Shown here: positions 12,151 to 25,731 of the stretch, in pieces
Layout: each line of letters opens with the position of its first letter
How positions within the stretch are numbered: position 1 is the first letter of the stretch
Origin: Cloeon dipterum
Lineage: Eukaryota > Arthropoda > Insecta > Ephemeroptera > Baetidae
Length of the DNA: 64,000 bases
Assembly: GCF_949628265.1 (NCBI RefSeq)
Contig: NC_088786.1
Location: forward strand, 3,720,001-3,784,000
Direction of reading: 5' to 3'
The notes under the pieces: generated by a model
Database searches by the model: none
Seen by the model: only the letters and a program-made list of their open reading frames with translations
What the model was told of the DNA's origin: nothing
Made by a program: the position numbers and the translations under genes

Positions 12151-15100
12151 AGGCGCTACTTCCTCCTCGGGTGTTTCTTTTCCTCGTGCATGCTAATTCC
12201 AAGCCGCGTGACATTTCCCGAAAAATATATAGTCGCGATAATTAGAGGACACTCGATTTTCAGCGGTGTCAAATAAAAAGGCTTGACCTTTTTTCATTTC
12301 ATCCTGTCCTGATTTTGCATTTAATGAGTTACTTATTGGTTACGTAAAATTTGTTTTGATTAAGCAGTGGAGCGAATTCGCAAAGACTGCCTTTTGCCAA
12401 TTTCAATCGAAGTTCCGGCTATAGTATTTTTTCAAGGCTGTACAAAACGCTTAGCACACGCATACAAAAGACAATTGCATAACTGAATCGAATTAGTTCA
12501 AACATTTAAGGATTTAATATTTATTGTTATGGCTTAACAATCCTCAAATAAACCAAAACATTTAAACGTTTCACTCTATACAGATTCCAGGAAAATGTTA
12601 AAAAAGCTTTACTGTACAGGCTCTGAAAAAAAATTAAATAAAAAATCCAAGTGACAAAGGGGGTAAAAATTACATGACAGTGATTGGAATATTGCGACTA
12701 TGGGCACTCTGGGCACCAGAGTCACTTTGTTGTAATCTGGGAAAGCGTATCTCTATGACATTATACGAAGACTACTTTTGTGCTTGTGCTCGTTCATAAA
12801 TCTCTAGACGGTTTGTTGTTCTCGGAAAATGTTTCAAGTTTTATCGTGCTGCGTCCCTTAAGGTAGTTTGTTATGGCTTATTATAAGGGTCAAATCTGAC
12901 AAGGCCGTTAAAATTTATAGCAATAAGGGTTTAATAATGGGCGAAGGGAGAGGGTGTAAAAAATCTGGAGGTCAGAAATGAAAGCCCACTTCTCACACAT
13001 TCTCTCTTCTAATTGTTATTCGACGTTGTTAAACTGTTTTGCCTCAATTTGAGAATTTCCTAAGCACAGCTGCGTCTCTTATCCATAAGCGAGTGTTTCT
13101 TTGTTCAGATTATATAAGTAGTTAATGCAGACTTTATGTCTTTTCTTTGAGAAACCAAACTGATTTATTTGTTTACTATATTTATGCGTCAATAAATCGT
13201 AGAAAAACTATTTGATCTGGGGACACAGCAAATTTTCTAGAATTAAAGAAATAAGATTGTTTTAAATAATGTTCAAGATATTGAATAAATTATTCAGGAA
13301 CTTGGAAAAGTGCAGCACAGCCCAACAACTTTGTAAATTTTTTCGGCAATTTCATCCTTGTGAATAAAAATCCAATTCTTCCTAATTTTCCTTTAAATTT
13401 TCTATACTTATTATAAGAATAATCTTCCTCTTGAGGCATATTCATTTTCCTTTATCACTTTTCTAGGAAGGCATTCCATGCAGCCAACAAATTTTGTATC
13501 AGATTGTAGTGTTTTGTTCAATTTAAAAATTACAATTACAATATGAGCTGCTGATAAAGTAATACTTCTAATACATGTACAAATCATCCTATTCGTCATT
13601 TTGATTGTTCACTTATTATGTCACAGCGTCACATGGGAAACAATTCAATCCTAATAAAAAAAACAGTAAATATATAATAGAGAATTGAAGTGCCTCTAGT
13701 TGCTGTCTTCTAGCACAATTTCATATTTGATCCACTTTTGACATTATTTTGCGAAAATTTTAATTAAATTACTCATGAAATAAAGCGTCGCAATTTTATC
13801 GCTCAGCAGCGCAACGATAGTTTGCGTCAGCAACTCAGTGTAAAATGATCTGAATGTAGAATTCAGCCTGAAAGCGTGACACGAGATGATGGCAAAATAA
13901 GAAAAATAAGGAGACGAGCGCACATATCACACAAAATTGCACGGTCCTTATTCGAACGCAAGAATAAGAGTGCGATTCGCAGCATTCAGCTGGGTCAGCA
14001 GGTTAGAGACGAGCTATCGGTGCGACGCTAGGCCCGCCCAACGCACACACGACGTTTTACGCCGCCAGACGACTCGAATAATGCGCGTCTCATGTGTGTC
14101 ACTTATTTGTTTATGTTCTCATTACTCTGCGTGTGCCATTTGCCCATGTAATTTCTTGGTGCACGCTTCTTCTTTTCTTGTTTTGTTTTGTCTCTCTTTT
14201 ACTTTTTCGGCAATGCTGTTCGGTATCTCGACGGAGGGGGCTGCCTAGTCAGGACGAGCAGAGAAATTGAACTAATTAGCGAGAAGAATTTGTTTTCACT
14301 CCTTTAACGAAAAAATTAGTCAAATAGAAAGAGATTGAAACTGACTACCAATTCCTTTCCTGCAATCTTTATCGCATAACAAAAAACGCGATGATTTAAA
14401 ATATTCACTTTTTGACTCGAGGGATGAAATAGAGGCCTAAAATCTAGGGGTTATATGGGGTGTGCATCCCAAAAAGCATTCAGCTCATTAGGGGAAGTCA
14501 AGACAAATCGAATGATGTGCAGATTTTGCATTTCTGACACTTAGAATCCGAGATTTGGCGATAAAACCATTCAAAAACATTGTAAAAATTTCAATTTTCG
14601 AGACTCAAAATTTATTTTCTCAAAAACAAAGCCGAGCACCGCCTTGAAATTTCCACACAAGTTCACTCGTACCCTGGGATAACCTTTGAGGAGGGTTTCG
14701 GAATTTTTAAGTTTGGAACTGGCTTTCTAAATCACAGAAACACTCCGAAATTTTCGAAAATGAGCCTTGGTGATCCTTATGACCATGGTCGATGACCTCA
14801 AATTTGGTTTTCATTCCATTCAAGAGGAGTTCAAGTGTACATCAATATTTAAACATGCGCAAAGGCAACAAAACAACAAATATTTTGAAAAAATACCAAA
14901 ATCGCAAGCTAGTTTAAAATTTTGAAATGTCAAATTGTTATTTCCCAGGCGGGAAATGCAATTAACTTGAATTTATATCCGTGGTTGCTATAAGAGAGGA
15001 TGAAAATTGGTATTTTATTTAAATTTTTATTATGTTATGCAATGGTTTGGTTTCTTTAAATTTGAATGAATTCCCTGAAATCGCGTTTCTTAATTTTGGC

Positions 15101-15626
15101 AAATTTTCCAAATTTTAATGCCAGCTAGGGAACGTGCAGATCGACTCGTACTAAAAGTTACACATCATCATACAGATGAAGTATGTATACAGAACAGCAG
15201 TAACAACTGTAATAATTACAATAATTATTATTGCAGTTTAGTTATCGTGACATTTATATTTTTCTGTAACGTTCACGCTCATTTTTACGATTATTCCAAC
15301 ATTGCTAATAACAGCTTAATTAAGTGGCTGGGTGTTGTTCCTTGTTCGTTACGAACATCCTCAGCCTCACCGACTTACCGCTCTCATATTTTCCCGAATG
15401 TTGGATGCCCTCTAGCGGAAAGATAAAGCACCACCAAGACCAGACAGAGACTTCCTAGGAGGTTTTGAGTCGTCCACCATCCAATCGAAGGCGAGCTTGC
15501 CCGTTGAGTCTGCCATGTTGAAATGTGATTACAGTGGTTCAGGAAGAAGTGTGGTGCCGTATTTCATGCAATTTTTTCAATTTTAATGTAATTTAGAGTG
15601 CATTAACAGCACATAGAGAAAGCATA
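12151..15626. other. Intergenic region between CCP gene and Nup153
   Basis: AT-rich spacer between two divergent genes. The open frames (for example 13937-14248 and 15118-15426 on plus) are not recognised and have no partner splice sites that extend them. I see no RNA gene or clear repeat here. The Nup153 promoter should lie close to its right end. Confidence 0.5.
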
Positions 15627-18600
15627 ATGTCGAGGAACAGAAAATCGCAGTCAGGAAAACCGTACGACTCCTCTCTCGTAAGTATCGAGACCGGTGCCGC
15701 AGAAGCGCGGTCTTTTTGCTGTCTAAAGTAGCCCTATTTCGACGCCTCCATCGGATGCCTCGTGGTTTTTCCATTGCTCTAACGTTTCTAACGATCTCTC
15801 TTTAATATTGCATCGAATCTGTTTGGGACTTTGCGGTGAATCGTTGCTCAAATGACGACTCCGCAATTATTTGAATGGTTTACCTAACACGCATCCCGGC
15901 CCGGCATGAGCGCGGGAGAGACCCCCATAACGATTTTTTGTCCGCAAGCCAATTTACATGAAAATAGTGATACGACTCTCATTGATCATCATTATTATCA
16001 GTTAAAAATTTAAAATTATTGATTTTAATGATATCAAAGAATAAAATTAGTTTTGAAAATAAAAACCTTGGCGGAGCATTAATAACCAAATTGCCATGCC
16101 TTTTAACCATGCAACAGTTGGATAACGGCACTGAAACTATGCTGCTGCATGATGCATCTTTTCATGACCTAATTTCCCCAAGATCTTTCAAAGTCACTTG
16201 TAGTGCATTGGCAAAGCAAGTCCTATCTAGTTGACAAACAGCTGCAAAATCTGTTCAATTAAGATGTCATCGGGCCCTCAATGTATCCCAAATGGCTAAT
16301 AAATTAAAACTGAAAATTTTCTTTTTAGGCATTTGTGAAGAGGATGACGCGCCGGGTGTCCGCGTACATTCCAGGTACCATCACATCGTGGTTTTCGTCA
16401 ATTAACGAGGAGGAAACTGAAACTGAAAATGAGCAAACTGCTTCTCAAGATGTATCCCAACAGCCCTCTCCACAATCACAGGTTCCACCCGCGAAAAAGC
16501 AAAGAACGGAACTCAATGCTCCTGAGTCCTGGGCGTCGGAACCAGTTCCCAGTACATCTGGCCAACCAGGTACTGGTTTAGTGCCGTGTTTTGGTTTAAT
16601 GCTTTAATGTTCTTCTCTACAGATCCTAGCGCGTCAGCAAGCAGACCTGTTAATGAGGCTGGTCCCAGCGGGCTCTCACAAGCCGCCCAATTCCCTCACA
16701 GAGGTCTCTTCCCCACATCCACGCCCATGCACCCAGCAAGATATTTGGTGCCCACTTCCAGCGGCTTGGGAATCACAGGTTTGCTGACTCAAAAAAATAA
16801 TTTTTCTTTTAATTCGACGTTGTGTTTGCTGTTTATAGCTGATGATGGGTCCAACAGCAGTGAGTCCACAAGCGGCTGCTCCTCCTTAGTACCACAAGAA
16901 AATCACATGGCAGAAGCTCCAGTCGAAACTCCCGTCAAAAATTCGCAGAAAGGAAGCCAGCTTTATAGCCTTTGTAAGTTGTGAAATTTTGTTCTGGACT
17001 TTACGTAAATTTATTATGCTTAATTTGAAGAAATACTTTCATGTCCTTTTATATTAATAATTATAAAATTTATTTCAGTATTTGATCCTAATTCTGTGAA
17101 CCCATCCAATGAAGTGAGTAAAATAACTCCTCAGCCTCCAGCAAAGAGTAAGAGGCCTGGGTTCGATCCATCAGTCATCAGAAGTCCATCGGTAATAATT
17201 TCCCTCTGTATAAAATGCTGTTAAATCACAAAGTCTCATATTTGTAGATTTGCAGTAGTTACAGAGATGTATCCAAATCTCCATTTTACAAAGGCAAGAC
17301 TTGCTATGGAGGTGCATCAGCGTACCGAAGATCAGCAGGAGCATCTCCTTGCTTTGTAAGTTTCAGCATTGAAACCTTGTTGACAGATTCTATTTGTACC
17401 TATCACTTGTAGCCAAACACATCATATGAACTTAGCAACTCATCAGGGTCTAAGCGGAACTCATTATCATCCAACAGCAGAGTGCCGTTAAACAGGCATG
17501 GCAGCAACCATAGTCTTTCGTGGGTGGAGGTTTGTAACTATTCCTCGGCTGACTGGACAATATGCTGACGTGATGTTTTCAGAATAACGGCTCTCCATCC
17601 CCTTTACTCAGTGCTGTGACCCAACGGCTCTTGAAAGCTGTGGAATCTGCCAGTCCCTTGAATCAATCTGTTGCAAACAGGGAGGCTGGCAACTTAAAGA
17701 GAAAGATTGAAAATATTTACGACTACTCTTCGCCACCTCAACAGCAGACAGGCCCTCCAATCAAATCACTTAACGCACCAACTGTGCGCGATTTAATGCA
17801 GAATGCAAGCAAAGTGCAAAAGGTAGATGCAGCCAAGATTTTGACTCTGCCTAAATCAAAACCTGCCTGGAAAGATAATCATCCACTGTACACATTAAGG
17901 TAAGCGTTAGGTTAAATATAGTGCTGCCTTTTAGATTCATTTAAAAGATTTAAAATCACTACCCCATCTGTTGTGAGAGATTATCTACATTCTAAACTTG
18001 TTTTAGACTTATTGTTAGCAGCACCAGGGAATCAAATAAAGGGTGTGCTTTTTAACTGTCGAGGATCAATGTGCTAGAACTTAACAACCGATTTAGTCAT
18101 TACTTCTGCGATTTCATGTTAAAAACCAGTTACATGGGATCAAGTTTATTAATTAAGATTAGATTATGTAACACCTGATTGTTCCATTAATTAAAAATGG
18201 CACTATTATGAAGGCGCCGTGATTTCATGATTGATTTGCCTGCATGCGGAACCAATTCAATTAAATTTGCTCTAATTGGAAATAACATATTTCAGACAAG
18301 AGGAGAGTGCCTCCCCAAAACACGTTAACAAGATCAGGAGGAATCAAAGCGACTTAATTGACGATTTGCCAGAAGTGGTAGACTTACCGCAGATCCCGCT
18401 CCAGATGAAAGGTCTGCCAACATTTGACTTTGCTCCCAAAGCAACAACGACCAAACCTGCCCCAAGCAAACCAGTGACAAAAGTGGTGGAAGATGATATT
18501 ATACCATTCACCTTCTCTGCTCCAATTGCCGCAAAACCAACCCACCAGCGCATGCAGGTGGCATTCAAATCGCCCAGCCAAGACTCAAAACATATATTTG

Positions 18601-21600
18601 GTTCGCCTGCCAAGATACCGGAACTAGCTGCTGCTGCTGGAAGCACAGGCCAAAAAGAGTTGACCACACAGAAACTGGTGGCCAATGCGCCGCCTCCAGC
18701 GACTGCTGTTCCTGAGAAGATGTCATTGCCAGCTGGTTCTGGCTTTGGTAACATGTTCAAAAAAGCTGAGGGTACGTGGGACTGCAATTCTTGCTGCTTG
18801 AATAACCGAGCCGACGCAGCAAAGTGTGTGGCTTGTGAAACTCCAAGGGCTAAGCCCACACCACCTGCTCCTTCTGTGTCCACCCCCGCCCCAGCCACTA
18901 CCTCTGGAGGATTCGGCTCCTTGTTCAAAAAGGCTGAAGGTTCGTGGGAGTGCCCCTCCTGCATGCTGTCCAACAAATCGGACGCTGCCAAGTGCGTGTG
19001 CTGCGAAACACTGAAACCTGGATCAAAGCCAGCAGCCAGTAAGCCACCATCTGCTGCTTCTCTGACCGTTAACCCCCCTGTTATCACCAATCCTATAATA
19101 TTTTCAAAGCCTGCCGGATCGTGGGACTGCGCAGAGTGTCTAATTTCTAACAAGGCGGAATCGGCCAAGTGTGTAGCTTGCGAGACGCCAAAACCTGGGT
19201 CATCCACTGCGGCACCTGCTGTCAACAGTCTAGGTGACAAGTTGAAGAAACCTGAAAAGTGGGCTTGCCCTGTGTGCTTGAAAACGAACGAAGGAGACAA
19301 GCAGAAATGTGTTGCATGCAACTGTTTGAATCCTGGCAAACCGAATGCTGCTGTAAGCAAAAGCCCAGAGAAGCCTAAGTTCAGTTTTGGAATGCCGCCT
19401 CAAACGAACGCGCCGAAGAAGTTGGAAGCAACCTCTGACTCTGGATTCCCTAAGCCGAAGCCTGAAGAAGGAAAATCTTTGTTCACTTTTGGTGCGCCTA
19501 AGCAGAGTGAAGGAGCTAATGAACCCAAGAAAGGCTTTGTATTTGGTGCTTTGAAAAAAGAAGAAGGCAAAGAGGAGAAAACAAGCTTCTCCTTCGGATT
19601 GCCGCCAGCTGCGAAAGTTGCTGAGGAAGCGTCTAAAGTATCAAAACCAGCCGAGTCTAGCCCTGCAGTAACTGCCCCAGCTGCTGCTAGTATACAATTC
19701 ATTGTGCCTCCGGCTAGCACAGCGCCAAAATTGAAAAGAAAAGCCACGGACAGTGATGATCCTTTGCCGACTTCGTTTATAAGTTCCAGCCCCCTAAAGG
19801 TGAACAGTTCGACCAAGGACGACACCTCATTTGCTGGTGTAAGGTTCAGTCCTATGGCGTCAACCAATCCAAAATCACCAGAGCCAGCAAACTCTGCTGA
19901 GCCACCTGCCAAGAAGGCACCAACATTTAATTTCTTTAATGAAAAACAGTCTGATAGTACCAAGACAACTCTACCCTCATTATTTGCAACCAAGCCATCG
20001 TCGACCCTTGACTCGCCAAGTAACTCACTTTTCTCCTTTGCAAGTAAAGGAGCAGACTTGTCTTCGCAGAAGGAAGAGCCCAAACCGTCAGCCTTGTTCC
20101 AGTTTGGAAGTGCTTCCAAAGACATTAAAAGCTCGACCAGCAGCGCCTTTGGAGCGCCAGTCGAGAAGAAGCCTGCGTTTCCTTCCTTGACCGAGTCTGC
20201 TCCTGCTCCGAGTTTTTCCTTCACGCCCAAGGACTCGACTCCCGCATTTGGCTCAAAGCCTGCGGACCCACCAGCTTTTGGACAGAAGGCCCCTGAAGCC
20301 TCCATATTCAGCAGCAAGTCTGCAGAAGCGGTCCCTTCAGTGTTTGGCTTGAAACCCTCAGAAGCGCCTGCGTTTGGATCCAAGCCAGCAGCGAGCATCG
20401 CTTTTGGGGCCAAGCCAAGCGAGCCAGCAGCACCTTCGTTTGGCTCCGACAAACTCCCCTCCTTCAAACCTTTAGAGAGCACAAACAGCCCATTCGGGGC
20501 CGCGAGCACTGCCGCCGCGCCGACTTTCGGCTCGCAGAACAACTTGTTCTCTTCCTCCGGCACTTCCTCCCCGGCGTTCGGAGCCTCCAACTCTTCAGTG
20601 TTTGGCCAGGTGGCCCCCGCAGCGTCCATCTTCAGCGTGCCCGGCGCAGCACCGACGGCCCAAGCACCCGCTCTGCCCGCGTTTGGGGCTGCGACTCCCG
20701 CCAATGCATCGCCGTTCCAGGCCAGCCAGCCAGCAGCCAACCCGTCGGGAGGCTTCAGCTTTGGCAACAATTCTGGAACACCTGCTGCTGGCAGCAATTT
20801 CTTTGCATTTGGCGCTAATAAGGACAAGCCGGCCGTGGGTTTCGGCTCAAATCCCTTGCTGGCCCCCAAGCAAGCTGAAATTCAGCAAACCCCCTTTTCA
20901 AACCAGGCTGCGAACCCTGGCTTTGGCTCGGCCGCCAGCACCCCTGCCTTTGGTGCAGCCCCACAACCTGGAGGATTTAATTTTGGCGCCAACCCATCTC
21001 CGGCGTTCCCACCAGCCCCACAGCAGGTAAAATACACTTAACTGCATCCAATTTTCGAGCACAGTTTTTAAACGTAATTAATCGAAATAAATGCGAAAAT
21101 ATTAATCTTTAAAATAGATTCATGAATAAATTATATAAAAAATATCTTGCTGCTTATTAGCATTTAATGTAAAAATGTAGGATAATGTTGAGACGTTTTT
21201 TTCATTACTAAAGAACCAATAATACTATCTTTTTAAACTAGATCTGTCATTTACAAAATATTCACTGGCAACTTTCAATTTTTATCAAACAAGATAAATG
21301 AAGCCAGGCCTATTCGATCTAATACACCAGCAGTTTGCTTTATATCTAGTGCTGAAGAGCCTTTATAGCCGCTCAGAGCCCAGCTTTTAGAAGCTTTAAC
21401 AGCACAATGATATAATATTAACATACAAATTTTTGGTGTATTTACAGACGAATGCTGCAAATATGGGGGGATTCAATTTCAACGCTAACCAGTCTGTTCC
21501 CCAGTTCAACCCTGAAATGAGGCCGACGTTCAATTTCACGGGAAATACAGGAGTTCCAGTTTTTAGGTCAGTATTATGCGTTAGCAAATTTTAATAAATC

Positions 21601-21737
21601 GATTCGCCTTTCTTATCTCGATTTTAATCTTATTCATGTCTATTTTTTCCAGTGCCACGCCTGCTGCAACATCTGCTACTAATGCTGCATTGCACGCTCG
21701 AAAAATACGCAAAGCAAGACGAACGCATCCACGATGA
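15627..21737 (+). CDS. Nup153: Nucleoporin Nup153
   Basis: A basket-side nucleoporin of the nuclear pore that binds lamina, Ran and transport receptors. Exons: 15627-15677, 16329-16569, 16623-16778, 16839-16973, 17079-17191, 17248-17355, 17413-17529, 17583-17899, 18296-21026, 21448-21566, 21653-21737; 4173 bases, 1390 residues, phases consistent throughout. The N-terminus carries the family amphipathic helix (KPYD, then VKRMTRRVSAYIPG and SWFSS, residues ~11-46). A conserved block in exon 6 reads SPFYKGKTCYGG. Exon 9 encodes four RanBP2-type zinc fingers, each W-x-C-x2-C-x10-C-x2-C, at about residues 570-760, then a long FG-rich tail. The C-terminus ends ALHARKIRKARR, the basic tail of the family. 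Length agrees with vertebrate Nup153 (about 1475). The signal is unambiguous; the 5' UTR and poly(A) site are not resolved. Confidence 0.95.
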
Positions 21738-22982
21738 AAGGATTCCTTTCTCTTTTCTACGTAATTGTAAATTTACCGTTGAAATTTGGATAAAACATTG
21801 CATATATGAATACATAAAGAGAATACATTTTACATCCAAAAATGCCTTTTTATACCTTATCATAAGAACGAGTTTAACAAATATGGAGAAAACTAGTGCG
21901 AAAAATAGTAATTTGAATGAGATATCGTTGAGAGCAGGCTGATTCATTATTCCAATGACGGCGCGATGGCGCATGACTTCTGTGGCAAAAGAGGGGCGTT
22001 ACCAACTTGGTCTGCCACTTGAGCAAACGCCGCCAGGAGGTGCAGTGAGCTAACACGTCCGAACTGGAACAGAACAACTACTTGACAAGAGCCACAACCA
22101 CAAGATAAGGTCGGCGTGTGTGGTAATATTTCGACTTGAGTCTAGCCACACCAAAGTGCAACTATTTTCCTCTCAAGTTAGTTGAAGACCACAGCTTGGT
22201 AAGATTTTCTTCGCGGATAACGTTTGTCTACTTTTACACGCTTTCACTCGCTATAGTGATATCCTGCAAATCCCAATCGTTTTCCTTTAAATGACTCATT
22301 CTTTATGATAATGTCATTTTGACAGGCCATTCCATAATTTCTCATTTAGTTTGCGACTTTATAGCTTAATTTCACTATCAGCTGTACTCTTGCTGGACTT
22401 TATCTCAATAAATTTCAAAATTCGCAGTTTGCCAGTAAGAAATCTGTTGCATTGTTGCATGAAAACAACTTGGACTTTTTGTTGCTTCTTATTTTTTTAA
22501 GGAGGCGATTAAGGTTGATAATGAAAACAATTCTGAAATTTGTTTTCCTCCAAGTGCTGGTGAGCAAACATCTGCTCAACTTACATCAATTGTGGTCATC
22601 TTTCTGTCTTGACCCACATCAATGCCCTGATCAATTGCAATCAATTGATTTGCCAGTGCATGCATGAGCGTAATTTCTTGAGAAAAAGCGCACTATAATG
22701 CAGTTGGAAGAAGCTTATTCCTGTTGTCTCGTTTTGAGAATCTATTGCTGGCGGATACGCCCACTTGCTGCCTAATTGAGATCACTTACAGTTTTCTTTA
22801 TGTGCTCACACACACACGCGTCCAATTCAGAATGAATTTGCCACTGAATTATGCGTCGGCGTGATGATAATAATACAAGAATTACATGATGGCATAAATT
22901 GCTCTGGACTAAACGATTATTCTCCTATGAGTGCTAACGTTTGGATTGATAATATATTTAAATTGTGATTTCAGCAAACATC
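21738..22982 (+). other. Nup153 3' region and upstream region of EHD
   Basis: No coding exon seen. EHD translation starts 7 bases after a TTTCAG acceptor at 22975, so EHD must have at least one upstream noncoding exon in this interval. A plausible donor is TTG|GTAAGA with the exon ending at 22198, in a stretch of low coding character. No AATAAA for Nup153 was found close after its stop. Confidence 0.4.
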
Positions 22983-25113
22983 ATGTTCAGCTTCATGAAA
23001 TCGGACAAAAGCAAGACCACCGAGGTCTATGAGACGGTGGTCGAAGGCCTCAAGCAGATATACAAACAGAAACTTCTTCCTCTGGAGCAGTACTATCAGT
23101 TTCATGATTTTCACTCTCCTAAACTGGAGGACCCTGATTTCGACGCCAAACCGATGATCCTCTTGGTTGGACAGTACTCGACAGGCAAAACCACCTTCAT
23201 CAAGTATTTGCTCGAAAAGGACTTTCCTGGCATCAGAATCGGTCCAGAGCCAACAACAGACAGCTTCATTGCTGTCATGCACGGTACTTAAAAACACAAT
23301 AATTTTATCAATTCTTATTTTTACGATTTTTTATTTTTAGGTGAAGTGTCTGGCGTGATTCCTGGAAACGCCCTTGTTGTCGATCCTAAGAAGCAGTTCC
23401 GTCCTTTGAGCAAGTTCGGCAACGCTTTCCTCAATAGATTCCAGTGCTCTCAATTGGACAGCCCTGTTTTAAGAGGCATTTCGATTGTCGACACACCCGG
23501 CATTCTCTCTGGAGAAAAACAAAGAACAGACAGAGGGTAATGACCAAACTGAATGACACTTAAATGTCAATGACCTCAATTCATGTCATGTTTTTAGCTA
23601 CGATTTCACTGGAGTGTTGGAGTGGTTTGCGGAAAGGGTAGACAGAATAGTTTTACTCTTTGATGCCCACAAGCTAGACATTTCCGACGAATTCCGCCGC
23701 AGCATAGAAGCTCTCAGAGGCCATGATGACAAAATCAGAATCGTTCTCAACAAAGCTGACATGGTGGACCACCAGCAGCTCATGCGGGTGTACGGCGCGC
23801 TCATGTGGAGTCTGGGCAAAGTGCTCAACACACCTGAGGTCGCCAGGGTGTATATAGGCTCTTACTGGGACGAACCTCTCCGCTTCGATGTCAATAGGAG
23901 GTAAAATTATTGCTACCGTTGTTTCGAGATAACCTCGACTAACTTGACAAAATGCAGGCTTTTTGAAGACGAAGAGCAGGATTTGTTTAAGGACCTGCAA
24001 TCGCTTCCCAAGAACGCAGCGCTGCGCAAGCTCAACGATCTAATTAAAAGAGCTCGTCTTGCTAAAGTGCGTCTTATCTTATACATTGTTGTATTGTTTG
24101 GAAAGGAATGGTTTGTTTTTAGGTCCACGCCTACATTATTTCCACACTGAAAAACGACATGCCAAGTGTGTTTGGTAAAGATGGCAAGAAAAAGGAGCTC
24201 ATTAAAAATCTGGGCAGCGTTTACGAACAGATCCAGAGACAGCACAATATCTCCATGGGAGATTTCCCGGAGCTGAAAAAAATGCAGGCATGTATTTGAC
24301 TGAATTCTTCATTGCATTCGCAACTAACAAATCTTTGCACTGCAGGATCTTCTTCAAAACCAGGACTTCACCAAGTTCCATTCACTGAGGCCAGCTTTGT
24401 TAGAGACTGTTGACAAAATGCTGGCACAAGATATTGCGCCATTGATGAGCCTAATTACCAAAGAAGAAGCTGAAAACCCTATTGAGCCAGTTCTTAAAGG
24501 TATTCAATCATCATAAAGACTTAAAAGTTATTTTAAAGTCATTAACTTAATATCAGAACCAGACGATTGTTTACATTTTTTTTGGTTAATTGTGTCAGTT
24601 TAAACTCACTTTAAATAGGAGATATAATTTAAAGAGCGTTGAAACTTTATTGACCTGTGCTGCTTTCTGCCCATCCCAGGTGGTGCCTTTGTTAATGTAG
24701 ATGACAAAGAAAGTCCCTTTGGCTACAAAAAGGGGGAGGGCATCGATGAAGGCGCTGGAGATCATGAATGGGTTGTTGCCAAACTTCGGTACAAGACTGA
24801 CACAACCTTTGACAGCCTGGGACCTGTCGACGGAAAGATTACGGGTGCCGGTAAGTGAAATAAATACTTAATAACTGGATATGTTAATCAATTAAATTGC
24901 TGTTTAGCGGCCAAATCGGAGATGATCAAGTCAAAACTGCCAAACACAGTGTTAGGAAAGGTCTGGAAGTTGGCTGACGTTGACAAGGACGGTATGATGG
25001 ATGCAGATGAGTTCGCTCTGGCAATGCACTTGATCAACGTCAAACTTGATGGCCATGATTTGCCGTCAGAACTGCCAACGCACTTGGTACCACCCAGCAA
25101 AAGAGAATATTGA
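22983..25113 (+). CDS. Past1: EH-domain-containing protein (EHD1/Past1)
   Basis: A dynamin-like membrane-tubulating ATPase of endocytic recycling. Exons: 22983-23283, 23341-23536, 23598-23900, 23958-24066, 24123-24287, 24346-24499, 24680-24850, 24908-25113; 1605 bases, 534 residues, the same length as human EHD1. The start MFSF is the family's N-terminal motif. The P-loop GQYSTGKT is at residues 63-70, DTPG at 151-154 and NKAD at 217-220. The C-terminal EH domain in the last exon has a complete EF-hand loop (DVDKDGMMDADE, 489-500). Intron 5 (24288-24345) begins GCATGT, not GT: no nearby GT donor keeps the frame, and the junction KKMQ|DLLQ fits the family, so it is a GC-AG intron. A noncoding 5' exon is implied by the acceptor at 22975. 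One EHD gene is usual in insects. Confidence 0.96.
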
Positions 25114-25668
25114 AGCTCTTAAACCTCTAAGAAAAAGGGGAAAAGCATTTTTCTGCCTCATCACAATGTGGGAATTTTCAAAATATAAATTTTGGACTGG
25201 ACAGTTTTCTAAAATTGAGTTGAGTACAGATACTGATAAAGTTAACCATGTTCGTGTTTTAAAAATTTTTGCATCCTGTGATATTTGGAACTAACTACAC
25301 AATACTTTCACTCGCAATCATAAAAGTGGGATTGCTCCTTAATTTTCATTAACTTTCGTATCAGTGATTGTCCATTTAAAACCCACTGATTGTTAACCCA
25401 GTTCGTTTTCGCAGATCATGTCATGAGTTTCATAGTCAGTTCAATATTTTATAAGCCTTTTTTAAGTTTCACAAATACCCTTGATTGAATGGCACATAAA
25501 TATTAGCTGGTAAACAGAGCTCTTTTATTTTTGGGCTTCCGTATGGCTTATGTATCCTCCAAAATATGCAACTGAGCGATACCTTATTTAAAAACTTGTA
25601 AAAAAACGCGTAAGTGCGATTTAGTGATGGCTTTCACACTGCTGAAATAATTGTAATTATGTGTATGA

Positions 25669-25674
25669 AATAAA
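25669..25674 (+). promoter_or_regulatory. Poly(A) signal AATAAA for EHD
   Basis: Canonical AATAAA about 555 bases after the EHD stop and about 50 bases before the opposing PSMG4 stop. No nearer canonical signal was noticed. It implies an EHD transcript end close to 25690. Confidence 0.6.
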
Positions 25675-25725
25675 ACTATATGTTTGCTATTTAATGGACC
25701 AAGTTTAAATCATCAATTTGCTTTT

Positions 25726-25731
25726 TTTATT
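25726..25731 (-). promoter_or_regulatory. Poly(A) signal overlapping PSMG4 stop codon
   Basis: On the minus strand the last codon AAA and stop TAA plus the next A form AATAAA. If this signal is used, the 3' UTR is only about 10-30 bases long, which fits the tight tail-to-tail spacing with EHD. Confidence 0.45.

Noticed and set aside
18344-20869. Long minus-strand open frames (338 and 489 codons) inside Nup153 exon 9
   Set aside because: They are antisense to the zinc-finger and FG-repeat exon. Their Ala/Gly/Leu/Glu-rich composition is what antisense reading of Ser/Pro/Ala/Lys-rich repeats gives, and no domain is seen.
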